Positions 25,094 through 34,271 of a DNA stretch of 64,000 nt are shown piece after piece. The position numbers and the translations under genes were made by a program. The stretch's first letter is position 1; each line of letters opens with the position of its first letter. Source of the DNA: GWE2-40-63 sp050251815 (GTDB taxonomy: Bacteria > Bacteroidota > Bacteroidia > Bacteroidales > SZUA-534); assembly GCA_050251815.1 (NCBI GenBank), contig JBFWMB010000005.1, positions 34,278 through 98,277 of the forward strand, in the 5' to 3' direction. The notes beneath the pieces were generated by a model, which made no database searches, was not told the DNA's origin, and saw nothing but the letters and a program-made list of their open reading frames with translations.

Positions 25094-26221
25094 ATGAAAT
25101 ATTATTTAATAGCCGGGGAAGCCAGTGGCGATTTGCACGGGTCCAATTTAATGAAGTCGCTTCAGTCGGTTGATTCTGAGGCTCAATTCCGTTTTTGGGG
25201 CGGTGATTTAATGGCCCGGTATGGCGGAACTCCGGTAAAACATATCAGCGAACTGGCATTTATGGGATTTGTAAAAGTACTTACCAATCTGCCGACGATT
25301 ATTAAAAATCTAAAGCTCTGCAAGCAAGATATACTTGATTTTAATCCCGATGTTATTATTTTAATTGATTATGCCGGATTCAATCTTAAGATTGCCCAAT
25401 TTGCCAAATCAGAAAACTTTAAAGTACATTATTACATTTCTCCTAAAATATGGGCATGGAAAACCAATCGGATAAAACTTATTAAAAAATATGTGGACAA
25501 GATGTTCACCATTTTACCTTTTGAGACCCAGTTTTACAAAAAATACCAATTCAATGTAAACTATGTGGGCAATCCGGTTAATGATGCCATATTTGCTCAC
25601 GAAGGTTACAATCAGACTTTTGAAGAATTTACTGCAGAACATCGGCTGGATGAACGACCAAAAATTGCTTTACTGGCGGGAAGTCGTAAACAGGAAGTAC
25701 GACTGATGCTGCCAGTAATGATTGAAGTGAGCCATTTTTTCCCCAATTACCAATTTGTTGTTGCCGGAGCTCCGGGACTTGATTTGGCTTTTTATAAACA
25801 ACATTTGGGCGCCCACAACATTCCCATACTTTTTAATCACACATACGAATTACTAAAACACAGCAAAGCTGCCCTCGTTACCTCAGGCACCGCCACATTG
25901 GAAACCGGTTTATTAAATGTTCCTCAGATTGTTTGTTACAAAACAAACATCGGAAATTTCCTGTATGCCATTGGACGAAAAATACTCAAAGTTAAATGGC
26001 TTTCGTTGGTAAATTTAATTCTTGAATACGAAGCCGTTCAGGAATTAACACAAAAAACATTCAAAAAAGAATACCTGGTAAAAGAACTAAATGCCTTATT
26101 GCACAATCATACGTATCGCAATAAAATTCTTTCCGATTACAGCCTTCTCAGGGAAAAAATTGGAGGTCCGGGAGCTTCTGACAGAGCAGCCTTACAAATT
26201 TTTGACGATTTAAAAGGCTAA
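25094..26221 (+). CDS. lpxB: Lipid-A-disaccharide synthase
   Basis: A 375-residue peripheral membrane glycosyltransferase of the GT19 family. It joins UDP-2,3-diacylglucosamine and lipid X to make the lipid A disaccharide. Recognisable parts are the start YYLIAGEASGDLHGSNLM, FMGFVKVL, IDYAGFNLKIAQFAK, the YYISPKIWAWK motif, the FYKKYQFNVNYVGNP region and the C-terminal nucleotide-sugar part with LLAGSRKQEVRLMLP and TSGTATLETGL. Length fits the family. Its presence shows a Gram-negative outer membrane with lipid A. Confidence 0.96.
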   Translation: MKYYLIAGEASGDLHGSNLMKSLQSVDSEAQFRFWGGDLMARYGGTPVKHISELAFMGFVKVLTNLPTIIKNLKLCKQDILDFNPDVIILIDYAGFNLKIAQFAKSENFKVHYYISPKIWAWKTNRIKLIKKYVDKMFTILPFETQFYKKYQFNVNYVGNPVNDAIFAHEGYNQTFEEFTAEHRLDERPKIALLAGSRKQEVRLMLPVMIEVSHFFPNYQFVVAGAPGLDLAFYKQHLGAHNIPILFNHTYELLKHSKAALVTSGTATLETGLLNVPQIVCYKTNIGNFLYAIGRKILKVKWLSLVNLILEYEAVQELTQKTFKKEYLVKELNALLHNHTYRNKILSDYSLLREKIGGPGASDRAALQIFDDLKG

Positions 26222-26251
26222 GCATTTCAATTTAAAAATTTACCCCAATTC

Positions 26252-27424
26252 ATGAATTCATTTGGTTTAACTTTTTCGCTCGTTTTTTTTCTGATAATAG
26301 GAACACAAGCCCAGCAGCAACAGGTAAAAGTTGCTCTTTTTTCTCACCAAAGCATAAAAAACCTTGCCATTGAACCCTTCGATGGCAAATACCAAATTAT
26401 TGCGGACAATCACAAACCCATTAAAGTAAAAAAAAATCATAAGCTGTATTTTACGTTGGTGGGCGATTCTATTTCACTTTGGGAACAAAACAACCACTTA
26501 GGATATTTCAAAAACCTATATATGATGGGTTTGGGTCGAATTAATTCATGTAAAATAGAACTTACCAATCCACTTTTTGATTCACGTATGTACGAAGGAG
26601 ATTTTTACATAAGCACTAACGGAGAAAAAGTAAGCATTGTAAATGATGTTTCCATTGACAGCTACCTGGCAGGTGTTGTTGAATCTGAATCGGGACCCAA
26701 TGCACCTTATGAATTTTACAAGTCGCAAGCCATTATCAGCCGAACCTATTTGCTCGAGTTAATATCGCGCCAGGGAAAAAACAACTACCAACTAAACGAC
26801 GATGTAAATCACCAGGTGTACAAAGGCATGAGCCTTAAAAATCCTTTGATAAAACAAGCCGTTTTACATACCAGCGGATTGGTAATTACCGACACAGCCA
26901 ATCAGCTGATTACTGCAACTTTTCATTCCAACTCCGGCGGACAAACTTTAAATTCTGAAGATGTATGGTTGTCATCAAAATCGTACCTGAAAGGAGCCGA
27001 GGACCCCTACAGTTTAAACCAACGCAATACATTCTGGACAGATACACTGCTGGTTACCTATTGGCTCAATTACCTGAAAAGCAATGGTTTTGATATAGAT
27101 TCTGAAGACGCAAAAATTGACAACCTGTATTTTGAACAGCCTTTACGGACAAAATATTATGTTTACGAAAACGATACACTATCATTACGTAAAATCAGGG
27201 AAGATTTAAAACTGCGTTCCACCTGGTTTTCGTTTAAACCCGAAGGAAATTACCTTATTTTTATTGGACGGGGCTATGGGCACGGGGTTGGACTTTCACA
27301 GGAAGGCGCTATGCAAATGGCACGTGAGAACCACTCATTTCTCGACATCATTCACTTTTATTACAAACAGGTAAAAGTAGTTCACTTTAGTCAAACCACT
27401 GACAAATTGAATACTAAATCATAA
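26252..27424 (+). CDS. Secreted SpoIID/LytB domain protein
   Basis: A 390-residue protein with an N-terminal signal peptide (to about residue 20, GTQAQQQ). The SpoIID fold is visible in SIDSYLAGVVESESGPNAP with its conserved Glu, KSQAIISRTYLL, TFHSNSGGQT, and the C-terminal GRGYGHGVGLSQEGAMQMA block. SpoIID of sporulating bacteria is a lytic transglycosylase acting on peptidoglycan; the many non-sporulating Bacteroidota homologues are presumed to act on peptidoglycan in the periplasm. It follows lpxB by 30 bp and probably belongs to the same unit. Confidence 0.9.
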   Translation: MNSFGLTFSLVFFLIIGTQAQQQQVKVALFSHQSIKNLAIEPFDGKYQIIADNHKPIKVKKNHKLYFTLVGDSISLWEQNNHLGYFKNLYMMGLGRINSCKIELTNPLFDSRMYEGDFYISTNGEKVSIVNDVSIDSYLAGVVESESGPNAPYEFYKSQAIISRTYLLELISRQGKNNYQLNDDVNHQVYKGMSLKNPLIKQAVLHTSGLVITDTANQLITATFHSNSGGQTLNSEDVWLSSKSYLKGAEDPYSLNQRNTFWTDTLLVTYWLNYLKSNGFDIDSEDAKIDNLYFEQPLRTKYYVYENDTLSLRKIREDLKLRSTWFSFKPEGNYLIFIGRGYGHGVGLSQEGAMQMARENHSFLDIIHFYYKQVKVVHFSQTTDKLNTKS

Positions 27425-27425
27425 A

Positions 27426-27456
27426 TTGGTACAGGTATAGTAATTTATTATATTTG
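27426..27456 (+). promoter_or_regulatory. Promoter for the M14 carboxypeptidase gene
   Basis: TTG (27426-27428), 20 bp, TATATTTG (27449-27456). A short stem TTTTGG/CCAAAA (27459-27464 and 27473-27478) falls at the expected transcript start, leaving a leader of about 120 nt before the GTG start codon. Confidence 0.5.
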
Positions 27457-27585
27457 ACTTTTGGGTTATTAGCCAAAAAATAAGTTTACAAGACAATGAA
27501 ACTTTACAACATAAAAAATTATTGGATTTCGAATAATTCATATATTATATAGTTGAATTACAATGTTTAACAAAATAGTATTCTC

Positions 27586-28710
27586 GTGAAAATTAGTTCA
27601 AATTTTGATGGTGGAAATATTGAAGTGCTTAGTATAAATGACCACACCAATATTCAATTAAAAATAAGTAAAGACACCCATGCTGATTATTTTCAGTGGT
27701 TTTATTTTCGTCTTCAGGGAGCTGAGGGCTATCCCTGTAAAATGAAAATCGTAAACGCCGGCGAAGCTTCATTCCCCGAAGGATTTGAAAACTATTACGC
27801 CCGGGCATCGTACGACCGGGTAACCTGGTTTCAGATACCAACAAACTTCGATGGAAAAACACTAACTATCGATTTGATGCCCAAATACAATTCGGTGTAT
27901 ATCGCTTATTTTGCACCATTTAGTTACGAACAACACCTCGATATGGTTCATCAGGCGCAATTGTCGCCACGTTGTGTTTTAACCAGCCTGGGTGATACGG
28001 TAGAAGGTCGCGATATCGACTTTTTAATCGCTGGTGAACCCGCCCCAAATAAAAAGAAAATCTGGGTAATTGCGCGTCAGCACCCGGGCGAAACCATGGC
28101 CGAATGGTTTATGCAAGGTTTTATAAATCGATTGCTCGACAGCGATGATCCGGCTTCCATACAACTACTCAATAAAGCAGTATTTTATTTGGTGCCTAAC
28201 ATAAATATCGATGGCAGCATTCACGGAAATCTCAGAGCCAATGCCAAAGGCATTAACCTGAATCGCGAATGGGCTGAACCTAGCCTGGAAAAAAGTCCGG
28301 AAGTTTACTATATAAAAAATAAGATGGAAGAAACCGGAGTCGATCTTAATCTTGATATTCATGGTGATGAAGGATTGCCTTATGTTTTTCTTTCAGGTAT
28401 TGAAGGAATACCCTCGTACGATGCAAAACTGCAACATTTAACTGAAAAGTTTTCAAATACCTGGAAGCAAATAAGTCCCGATTTTCAGGATGTAGAAGGC
28501 TATCCGAAAAACGAACCCAAAAAAGCCAACCTGGCCATTTGCTCAAAAAATATTGGTGAACAATTTAAATGTCTTTCACAAACTATTGAAATGCCTTTTA
28601 AACAAAACAACAATATTCCAGACCCAATTTTTGGTTGGTCCCCCGATCGTTCCGAAAAGTTGGGTGAGTCGCTAATAAACACCTTACTTTTAATGGTCGA
28701 TGATTTGTAA
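27586..28710 (+). CDS. M14-family zinc carboxypeptidase, cytosolic type
   Basis: A 374-residue protein. An N-terminal beta-sandwich domain (about 1-120, with YFQWFYFRLQGA and SYDRVTWFQIP) precedes an M14 peptidase domain with the zinc ligands in RQHPGETMAEW (His and Glu) and LDIHGDE (second His), plus GINLNREWAEP. This two-domain plan matches the cytosolic carboxypeptidase-like group (related to AGBL/CCP deglutamylases) and not digestive carboxypeptidases; no signal peptide is present. The start codon is GTG; the closest upstream ATG is out of frame. Bacterial substrates of the group are not known. Confidence 0.88.
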   Translation: MKISSNFDGGNIEVLSINDHTNIQLKISKDTHADYFQWFYFRLQGAEGYPCKMKIVNAGEASFPEGFENYYARASYDRVTWFQIPTNFDGKTLTIDLMPKYNSVYIAYFAPFSYEQHLDMVHQAQLSPRCVLTSLGDTVEGRDIDFLIAGEPAPNKKKIWVIARQHPGETMAEWFMQGFINRLLDSDDPASIQLLNKAVFYLVPNINIDGSIHGNLRANAKGINLNREWAEPSLEKSPEVYYIKNKMEETGVDLNLDIHGDEGLPYVFLSGIEGIPSYDAKLQHLTEKFSNTWKQISPDFQDVEGYPKNEPKKANLAICSKNIGEQFKCLSQTIEMPFKQNNNIPDPIFGWSPDRSEKLGESLINTLLLMVDDL

Positions 28711-28999
28711 TTAATTTTACAATATAATTAACCAAGTTACGACTATTAAAAAAACAACAAATAATTACTTACGGTTTAGGGAAAACATATAATGCACAAA
28801 CTAAAAACAGAAAACAACTTGAATTAAAAATCAGCTAACCAGTACCTGTAAAAAACAAAATTGAAAAAAAAGATCAATTAAAATGTAACAAATTGAACTT
28901 CATTGCGTTTAATCTACAAGTTAATTGACATTTTTAAATTACATTTCAAAGCCAATAATACATATTTATGTTTTGGCATTGTTTTTGATATTAAAGAAT

Positions 29000-29130
29000 T
29001 AATCAGGTACGTAATCTTTAAATAGTTGTTAAATGTTGTTTGTTGTTATACCATTCCTCTGGTAAAGAAAATCATAAATACTACCTGATTATTACACGAA
29101 AAGCTTTCTCCCCGAAAGCTTTTCTTTTTT
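29000..29130 (+). ncRNA. Candidate structured RNA or leader with terminator
   Basis: Three stems lie in series. TAATCAGGTA (29000-29009) pairs perfectly with TACCTGATTA (29082-29091). Inside it, TACCA/TGGTA (29049-29053, 29060-29064) makes a small hairpin. Right after comes a perfect 11-bp terminator hairpin with a T run. This is the form of a small RNA about 150 nt long, or of an attenuator in the leader of the gene starting at 29230. It was not recognised as 6S, SRP or tmRNA. The promoter is unclear: a TATGTTTTG near 28967 is only an approximate -7 element. Confidence 0.4.
29098..29130 (+). terminator. Strong Rho-independent terminator
   Basis: GAAAAGCTTTC and GAAAGCTTTTC form an 11-bp perfect stem with a TCCCC loop and a run of six T. 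No protein gene ends within 380 bp upstream, so it should end a non-coding transcript or act as an attenuator for the next gene. Confidence 0.85.
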
Positions 29131-29229
29131 AATTTACTAATGAAATAATCAATTCATCTTTTGTTAACATTCCGATAAAAACCAACTAATCTTAAACCGG
29201 TTTCTTTGTTCCAAACAAAAAAAGAAACT

Positions 29230-29583
29230 ATGAATTCAAAACACTTTACATCTTTCTTACTTTTACTGGTTTCATTCAGCCTAGCTCTTTCCGCCAAAAA
29301 CAATCCAACCAGGATTTATGGAACAGTGCAGGAAAACAATGAAGGAAAAACACAAGCCGTGGCTTTTGCTTATGTTTATATCGAAAACTCAACCTACTGT
29401 ACCTATACCGACAGCGATGGAAACTTTGAAATGGAAGCACCATCAGGTACCCACACCCTGAAAGTTGTTTTTAAAGGATATAAAACGGCGGAACAAAAAG
29501 TAAAACCAGGGAACGACAAAGAGCTTAAGGTTACTCTTCAGCCCGAAGCTCCGACTTTTGCTGAAAATATCTCAGTTAACTAA
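29230..29583 (+). CDS. Secreted single-domain carboxypeptidase-regulatory-like protein
   Basis: A 117-residue protein: signal peptide (residues 1-22, ending LALSAK) followed by one beta-sandwich domain of the CarboxypepD_reg-like type (IYGTVQE ... AFAYVYIENS ... TDSDGNFEMEAPSGTHTLKVVFKGYKT in pieces). In Bacteroidota this domain is normally the N-terminal part of SusC/TonB-dependent receptors or other larger surface proteins; here it stands alone and ends after a short tail. The ATG at 29230 is preferred to an upstream in-frame TTG because it directly begins the signal peptide. Role unknown. Confidence 0.8.
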   Translation: MNSKHFTSFLLLLVSFSLALSAKNNPTRIYGTVQENNEGKTQAVAFAYVYIENSTYCTYTDSDGNFEMEAPSGTHTLKVVFKGYKTAEQKVKPGNDKELKVTLQPEAPTFAENISVN

Positions 29584-29598
29584 AAATCCTTTCCCGGT

Positions 29599-31113
29599 TT
29601 AATACTCCAATTCTTTTAAATCGAATTCGAGGGGCTGTTGCTGCTGAAAATCAAAAAGTGTGTACTGACGAATATTATAATAATAGGTCCAATAAGTTTT
29701 TTGAGCCTGAATGTACGAGCGTTGCGCCAAATCCTTCTCCTGCGAGGCAATATTCAAATCGAGTACGCCTATTTTACCTATTAAAAACCGCTGTTTGGTA
29801 ACCTCGTAGCGCTTTCTGGCAATCTCATCAGCTTTTGATGCAATTAACACCTGGTCGTCCTGTTCATTAAACTGCATGACCTTAAGTAATACCTGTTGTT
29901 CAAAATCGATGCGTGCTTGTTCAACCTGTGTTTTTACTACTTCCTGCTGACTTTGCGCCATTCGGTAGCGGCCTTTTCCCTGTCCCCAATCCAAAATAGG
30001 AATACGAATACCTAAATTGGCCTGTTGTTGATTTTCGGGTCTTTCATATGCTCCCGACAAGTAACCCGATGCCTGATTTAATCCAAATGAAGCATACAGT
30101 TCTGCATTAAACCGATTTTCAGCTTTTGCTTTGGCTACATCGCGTTCCGATTCAATTATCTGTCGCTGAAGTGAAAGAATGGTACCGCTATTTTCAACCG
30201 CTTGCTGAATGGCTTCGTCGGTTTGAATTTCAAAAGCTGGCACTGAATCCTCAAGTACCAGCTGAATATCAACCAAATCGTTAAATCCTAAAAACGAACG
30301 TAAGCGAAATTTACTGACAGCTAAATTAATTTTTGATTGCGCCAAATCCGATTTTGAGTTTAACAAGGCCAATTCACTCTGCAGCAAATCGTTCTCAGCA
30401 ATAGTTCCAATATTGTAGCGCCCCTGACTTATTTTAAAAATGGTATCGTTGTTATTGAAGTTCATTTCGGCAATATCAACGTTTAACTGACTCAGGGCTA
30501 AATCGTAAAAGTAGCTCACCGCTTTTTCTGATATCTCTTCCAGCTTACGGATGTATTCTTTTTTTGCTTCTTGGTATTTTAGGGGTTCTATTTTTTTCTC
30601 CCAGCGAAACTGATTAAACTGCAAGGTGGGTTGGCTGTAGCCAATCATTAACGGAATAGAACGAAAAACCGTAGTATCGGTAACCAAATTATCGAAACGA
30701 GCCAAACCACTTTCTATATAAAAATAGCCACCTGTAAAACCTACATTCTGATTTATTTGTGCTGAGACCGATGAAGTGTTATCCTGGACACTAATATAGC
30801 GTGTACTTCCATCGTCTTGCGAAACAGGCATGTAAGAGCGAGAAAATCCCAGTAAGGTGCTATTTAATGCCAGCGAAGGTAATCTGCTTGCTTTGTATGA
30901 ACGAAACTCCCAATAGCTTGAACGAAAACGGTGCTTTGCCAATACCGCATCGGGCGATTGTTCTTTAGCCAAAACCAACACTTGTTCAAGTGTTAAGGTC
31001 TTATTTTGAGCAATTCCCTTTTTACCTGAACCAAAAAACAGGTTCACAAAAAGTAGGATTATTATTATTTGCAATTGATGAAATCTCATACCCAAGCGTA
31101 TTACATTAAACAA
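29599..31113 (-). CDS. TolC-family outer membrane efflux protein
   Basis: A 504-residue outer-membrane channel protein. Signal-like N-terminus, then the two repeated halves with long alpha-helical coiled-coil stretches, for example ALSQLNVDIAEMNFNNNDTIF and QIIESERDVAKAKAENRFN. GQGKGRYRMAQSQQEV marks the second half. It should be the exit duct for the permease and adaptor encoded directly upstream in the same minus-strand unit; its start codon abuts the permease stop codon. The exported substrate is unknown. Confidence 0.92.
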   Translation of the reverse strand: MFNVIRLGMRFHQLQIIIILLFVNLFFGSGKKGIAQNKTLTLEQVLVLAKEQSPDAVLAKHRFRSSYWEFRSYKASRLPSLALNSTLLGFSRSYMPVSQDDGSTRYISVQDNTSSVSAQINQNVGFTGGYFYIESGLARFDNLVTDTTVFRSIPLMIGYSQPTLQFNQFRWEKKIEPLKYQEAKKEYIRKLEEISEKAVSYFYDLALSQLNVDIAEMNFNNNDTIFKISQGRYNIGTIAENDLLQSELALLNSKSDLAQSKINLAVSKFRLRSFLGFNDLVDIQLVLEDSVPAFEIQTDEAIQQAVENSGTILSLQRQIIESERDVAKAKAENRFNAELYASFGLNQASGYLSGAYERPENQQQANLGIRIPILDWGQGKGRYRMAQSQQEVVKTQVEQARIDFEQQVLLKVMQFNEQDDQVLIASKADEIARKRYEVTKQRFLIGKIGVLDLNIASQEKDLAQRSYIQAQKTYWTYYYNIRQYTLFDFQQQQPLEFDLKELEY

Positions 31114-32424
31114 TTATTCTGAACGCAAACTAACAACCGGATCCTGCTGAGCAGCTCTGCGAGCCGGCATGTACCCAAAAATTACCCCAACACTTACTGA
31201 AATACCAAAAGCAATAATCACTGAACCGGGATTTACCACAGTAAGAATACCGGCAAAATGGGTTACCATCGACGACATGATAAAACCAAGCAGAATTCCA
31301 ATCAATCCTCCGGAAATACTAATAATGGTTGATTCGGCAATAAACTGAACGATAATATCTTTTCGGGTTGCTCCAAGTGCCATTCGGGTTCCAATTTCTT
31401 TAATGCGTTCCAATACCGAGGCCAACATGATATTCATAATACCAATACCGCCAACCAATAGTGAGATTCCTGCAATGGCCCCCAAAACAATATTAAAAAT
31501 ATCTTTGGTGCGCTGTTGTTGCTTAAGCAATAACTCCGGAACAATAATTTCATAATCGATAACCCCCTGATGCCTGCGTTCCAAGATACGGGAAATAATT
31601 TTTGTAGTTTGTTGTAAATGTTCAGTTTCATCAACCTGAACCACAATTTTATCGAGTTGATGGTAATTTGGTTTTAAGGTGCTTTTATTTTCCTCTTCAT
31701 CATCACTTTTTAAATCAAGCGCCGTTATCAAAGCCCGGTTTTCAACCCGCAATAACATGGTTTGCACCGGAATATAAATTACATCCTGCCCGGTACTCAA
31801 ACCTAATTTGCCTGTACTTTCGCCCACTGAGCGTTTTTCGGCAACACCCACAATCTTAAACCAAACATTACCACATTTAATGCTGTTTCCAATTACCTGA
31901 ATAGAGGAGAAAAACCGTATGGCTAAATCTTCACTAATAATGCAAACCGGCAAGCCATGCAATTGCTGACAATCAGTAAACATGGCTCCTGAAAGTAACT
32001 GAATATTAAACAAATCGAAAAAAGCAGGAGCTACACCATGCAATTTTGCCGAACGACGAATTCCGGTCTGAACTACATAAGTGTCTTTTGTTATTTGAGG
32101 ACTTAAGGTGCGAATTACGGGAATTACTTCACGAATGGCTTCCATATCGCTCATGTTAAGTCCGGGTGAATATTTATTCGATGGCTGCAGTGTTTCATCA
32201 GCTTCAACTTCCTGAGTCTCAATCACCGGTTGAATAATAATATTATTTACACCAACCATTTTCATCTGCTCCAAAATTTCCTGCTGTGCCCCATTTCCGA
32301 TAGCCAGCATGCTAATAACCGCAGCAACTCCAAAAATAATTCCCAAAGCAGTTAGTATGGATTTTATTTTATTGGCTAATATGGCTTCAAAAGCAATGGC
32401 AATGTCGTTTAGGTAACGTTCCAT
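31114..32424 (-). CDS. ABC transporter permease, MacB/FtsX type (no ATPase domain)
   Basis: A 436-residue inner-membrane protein: N-terminal helix (about 20-42, KSILTALGIIFGVAAVISM), large periplasmic MacB core domain, then three C-terminal helices with GGIGIMNIMLASVLERIKEIGTRMALGA (in pieces, residues about 320-350) of the FtsX fold. True MacB has a fused N-terminal ATPase and other members are paired with a separate ATPase gene; neither is present here. With the HlyD adaptor (12 bp upstream) and TolC (directly downstream) it forms a tripartite efflux set that must borrow an ATPase from elsewhere. Substrate may be peptides, lipoproteins or antibiotics. Confidence 0.9.
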   Translation of the reverse strand: MERYLNDIAIAFEAILANKIKSILTALGIIFGVAAVISMLAIGNGAQQEILEQMKMVGVNNIIIQPVIETQEVEADETLQPSNKYSPGLNMSDMEAIREVIPVIRTLSPQITKDTYVVQTGIRRSAKLHGVAPAFFDLFNIQLLSGAMFTDCQQLHGLPVCIISEDLAIRFFSSIQVIGNSIKCGNVWFKIVGVAEKRSVGESTGKLGLSTGQDVIYIPVQTMLLRVENRALITALDLKSDDEEENKSTLKPNYHQLDKIVVQVDETEHLQQTTKIISRILERRHQGVIDYEIIVPELLLKQQQRTKDIFNIVLGAIAGISLLVGGIGIMNIMLASVLERIKEIGTRMALGATRKDIIVQFIAESTIISISGGLIGILLGFIMSSMVTHFAGILTVVNPGSVIIAFGISVSVGVIFGYMPARRAAQQDPVVSLRSE

Positions 32425-32436
32425 TAATTCTATGAT

Positions 32437-33678
32437 TTATAAAGAAATAAGATTTAAGCTTTCTTCATTTTCAGGAATTGTAAGCATTACCTTATCACCT
32501 GCACTCAATCCTTTTTCAATTATTACCCGATTTTCATTAGCCGGTCCAACTTTTACCTGCTTTTTAAGTTTGCGCAAGCCCTCGTTAATGTATACCCAGT
32601 TTATTGAGTCATCGCCAAAAACGGCATCAATTGGCAGATGGATTACCGAATCGAATTGTGCAATTAGAATGGAATTACTGGTTGTCATGGCAGGCTTTAA
32701 TAAGCTATCGGTTCCGTGAATTTTAATGGTTACTTCAAAAACTTTAGCGTCGCCATTGGGTAATTGTTCCCCAATATTTGCCACACCAATCACCTCGCCC
32801 TCGAGTTTTAATTCGGGGAAGGCATCAACCCCAATATCAACGGTTTGGCCGGTAGCTACTTTACTGATATCGATTTCATTTACATACGTTTTTGAGATCA
32901 TACTGCTCATATCGGGTAACTCGGCCACTACCGGCTCCCAGGAACTTATTTGATCGCCTTCTTTTATTTTTGTTCCTCGCCAATTACGGTTGTAAATAAC
33001 CATCCCCGATTTGGGCGCCATAATCTCAAACTGGTCGAGTACTTTTATTACGGCTTCTTTTCGTCGAATGGTTTTATCGAGATTAATTTGCACCTCCTGC
33101 ATTTTAGCATTTGCCTGTGCAACTTTTATCTTATAATTTTCGAGTGCCTGCGTATAATTTCGCTCGGCTTTAGCCAGATTTATTTCTTCTTGCCTGATGG
33201 TTGCCGGGGGTTCAAACTTTGACTGTTCCAATTTTATTTTTGACTCTTCGAGAGCAAATTTCAGGTTAATGAGGTTATCGCGCAAACCTCTTAATTCGAG
33301 CGTGGTATCGAGCTTTGTATTTGTAAAACGGGTTTCGGCTACTTCAAGTTCCGATTCAATATCTTTTAACTGATCGGTAGCCTCGGTACGATCGAGTGAG
33401 GCAACCCACTGACCTGAATCAACCACTGTTCCTTCAGCAATTAATTTCGATATTTTTACGTTCCAGATACGAATCATACGTAATCCGGAAGGACCCAGTA
33501 TTTTTTCAGAGTTCTCTGCCTCAAGCTCACCGGTGGTACTTACCTCAATTCTAAATGGCCCTGATTCAGCACTTACTTCAATGGAAGCTTCTTTAACTTC
33601 GCTGCTTTTACCAAAAACCAACATTAGAATTAAAACCCCAAGAACAACTGCTGAGGCTATATAAAGTCGTTTCTTCAC
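32437..33678 (-). CDS. HlyD/MacA-family periplasmic adaptor protein
   Basis: A 413-residue membrane-fusion protein. One N-terminal membrane anchor (residues 5-22), a split lipoyl-like domain (IEVSTTGELEAENSEKI and, in the return half, MAPKSGMVIYNRNW), between them a long coiled-coil hairpin (about 95-215), then beta-barrel and membrane-proximal domains (VDIGVDAFPELKLEGEV). It links the FtsX-type permease to the TolC channel. First gene of the three-gene unit; 12 bp separate it from the permease. Confidence 0.92.
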   Translation of the reverse strand: MKKRLYIASAVVLGVLILMLVFGKSSEVKEASIEVSAESGPFRIEVSTTGELEAENSEKILGPSGLRMIRIWNVKISKLIAEGTVVDSGQWVASLDRTEATDQLKDIESELEVAETRFTNTKLDTTLELRGLRDNLINLKFALEESKIKLEQSKFEPPATIRQEEINLAKAERNYTQALENYKIKVAQANAKMQEVQINLDKTIRRKEAVIKVLDQFEIMAPKSGMVIYNRNWRGTKIKEGDQISSWEPVVAELPDMSSMISKTYVNEIDISKVATGQTVDIGVDAFPELKLEGEVIGVANIGEQLPNGDAKVFEVTIKIHGTDSLLKPAMTTSNSILIAQFDSVIHLPIDAVFGDDSINWVYINEGLRKLKKQVKVGPANENRVIIEKGLSAGDKVMLTIPENEESLNLISL

Positions 33679-33770
33679 AATCTGATTGTTTTAAAATTTC
33701 GATTTAAGGTTCAAATATAATTATTGTTTGGGAACAGTATGGAGAAAATACCAATTCTTTAGGAAGAACC

Positions 33771-34271
33771 CTATTTATCAAGAATTATTGTATCGGTATG
33801 AATGGTATTACTTTTATTTAAGGCCATGTCGTATTGAGTAAGGGTTAAAAAGAAATTGGTGTATTCATTTTGAACGCCAACAAACGGACCATAGTCAATA
33901 AAAATATCGGCTTTTAAAGCCTTATCGTGCCCCAAATCACCGACAAAAGGAATTTTTAACCATCTTAACGTGTCAAGGATTGAATCATCGAGCTTATACA
34001 TTGTATCTTGAAAATGATAGAGTTCTATATAACAATTTCCGATGTAACCCGGTCGGAAAATGGGACCGATATCGCCGTCACCATCAATTAGGTAATAGTG
34101 AATTTTAAAATAACGTGCTGTTCCAAGCGCATCACCTGAATCGATTACCTGTAGTTCTCTGAATTCAATATAAGGTTCTGCCGGATAATTGGTTTGTTCC
34201 AATTCACAGGACAAAACAAGTAAAAACATCAATGCAAAAAAAAGCCATTTAATCTCCTTGCTGCCAATCAT
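33771..34271 (-). CDS. Predicted lipoprotein of unknown function
   Basis: About 166 residues from the ATG at 34271, chosen because it gives a lipoprotein signal directly (MIGSKEIKWLFFALMFLLVLSC, with Cys22 as the acylated residue); a farther upstream start would place 16 extra polar residues before it. The mature part is beta-rich, with IEFRELQVIDSGDALG, YYLIDGDGDIGP and a final TDTIILDK strand, so an immunoglobulin-like or sandwich fold is plausible. I do not recognise a named family, but similar lipoproteins are widespread in Bacteroidota. The start overlaps the Hsp15-like gene by 23 bp. Confidence 0.78.
   Translation of the reverse strand: MIGSKEIKWLFFALMFLLVLSCELEQTNYPAEPYIEFRELQVIDSGDALGTARYFKIHYYLIDGDGDIGPIFRPGYIGNCYIELYHFQDTMYKLDDSILDTLRWLKIPFVGDLGHDKALKADIFIDYGPFVGVQNEYTNFFLTLTQYDMALNKSNTIHTDTIILDK

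Larger units (their letters stand above)
28711..29229. other. Long AT-rich intergenic region
   Basis: About 520 bp without a protein gene. The first 270 bp show only AT-rich sequence. The distal part has nested inverted repeats and a strong terminator (29000-29130), listed as an RNA candidate. Confidence 0.6.

Noticed and set aside
28860..29130. 6S RNA, SRP RNA or tmRNA
   Set aside because: Stems are present but I see no core motif of these RNAs (no SRP loop, no tRNA-like end with CCA, no long central-bubble structure I can align).
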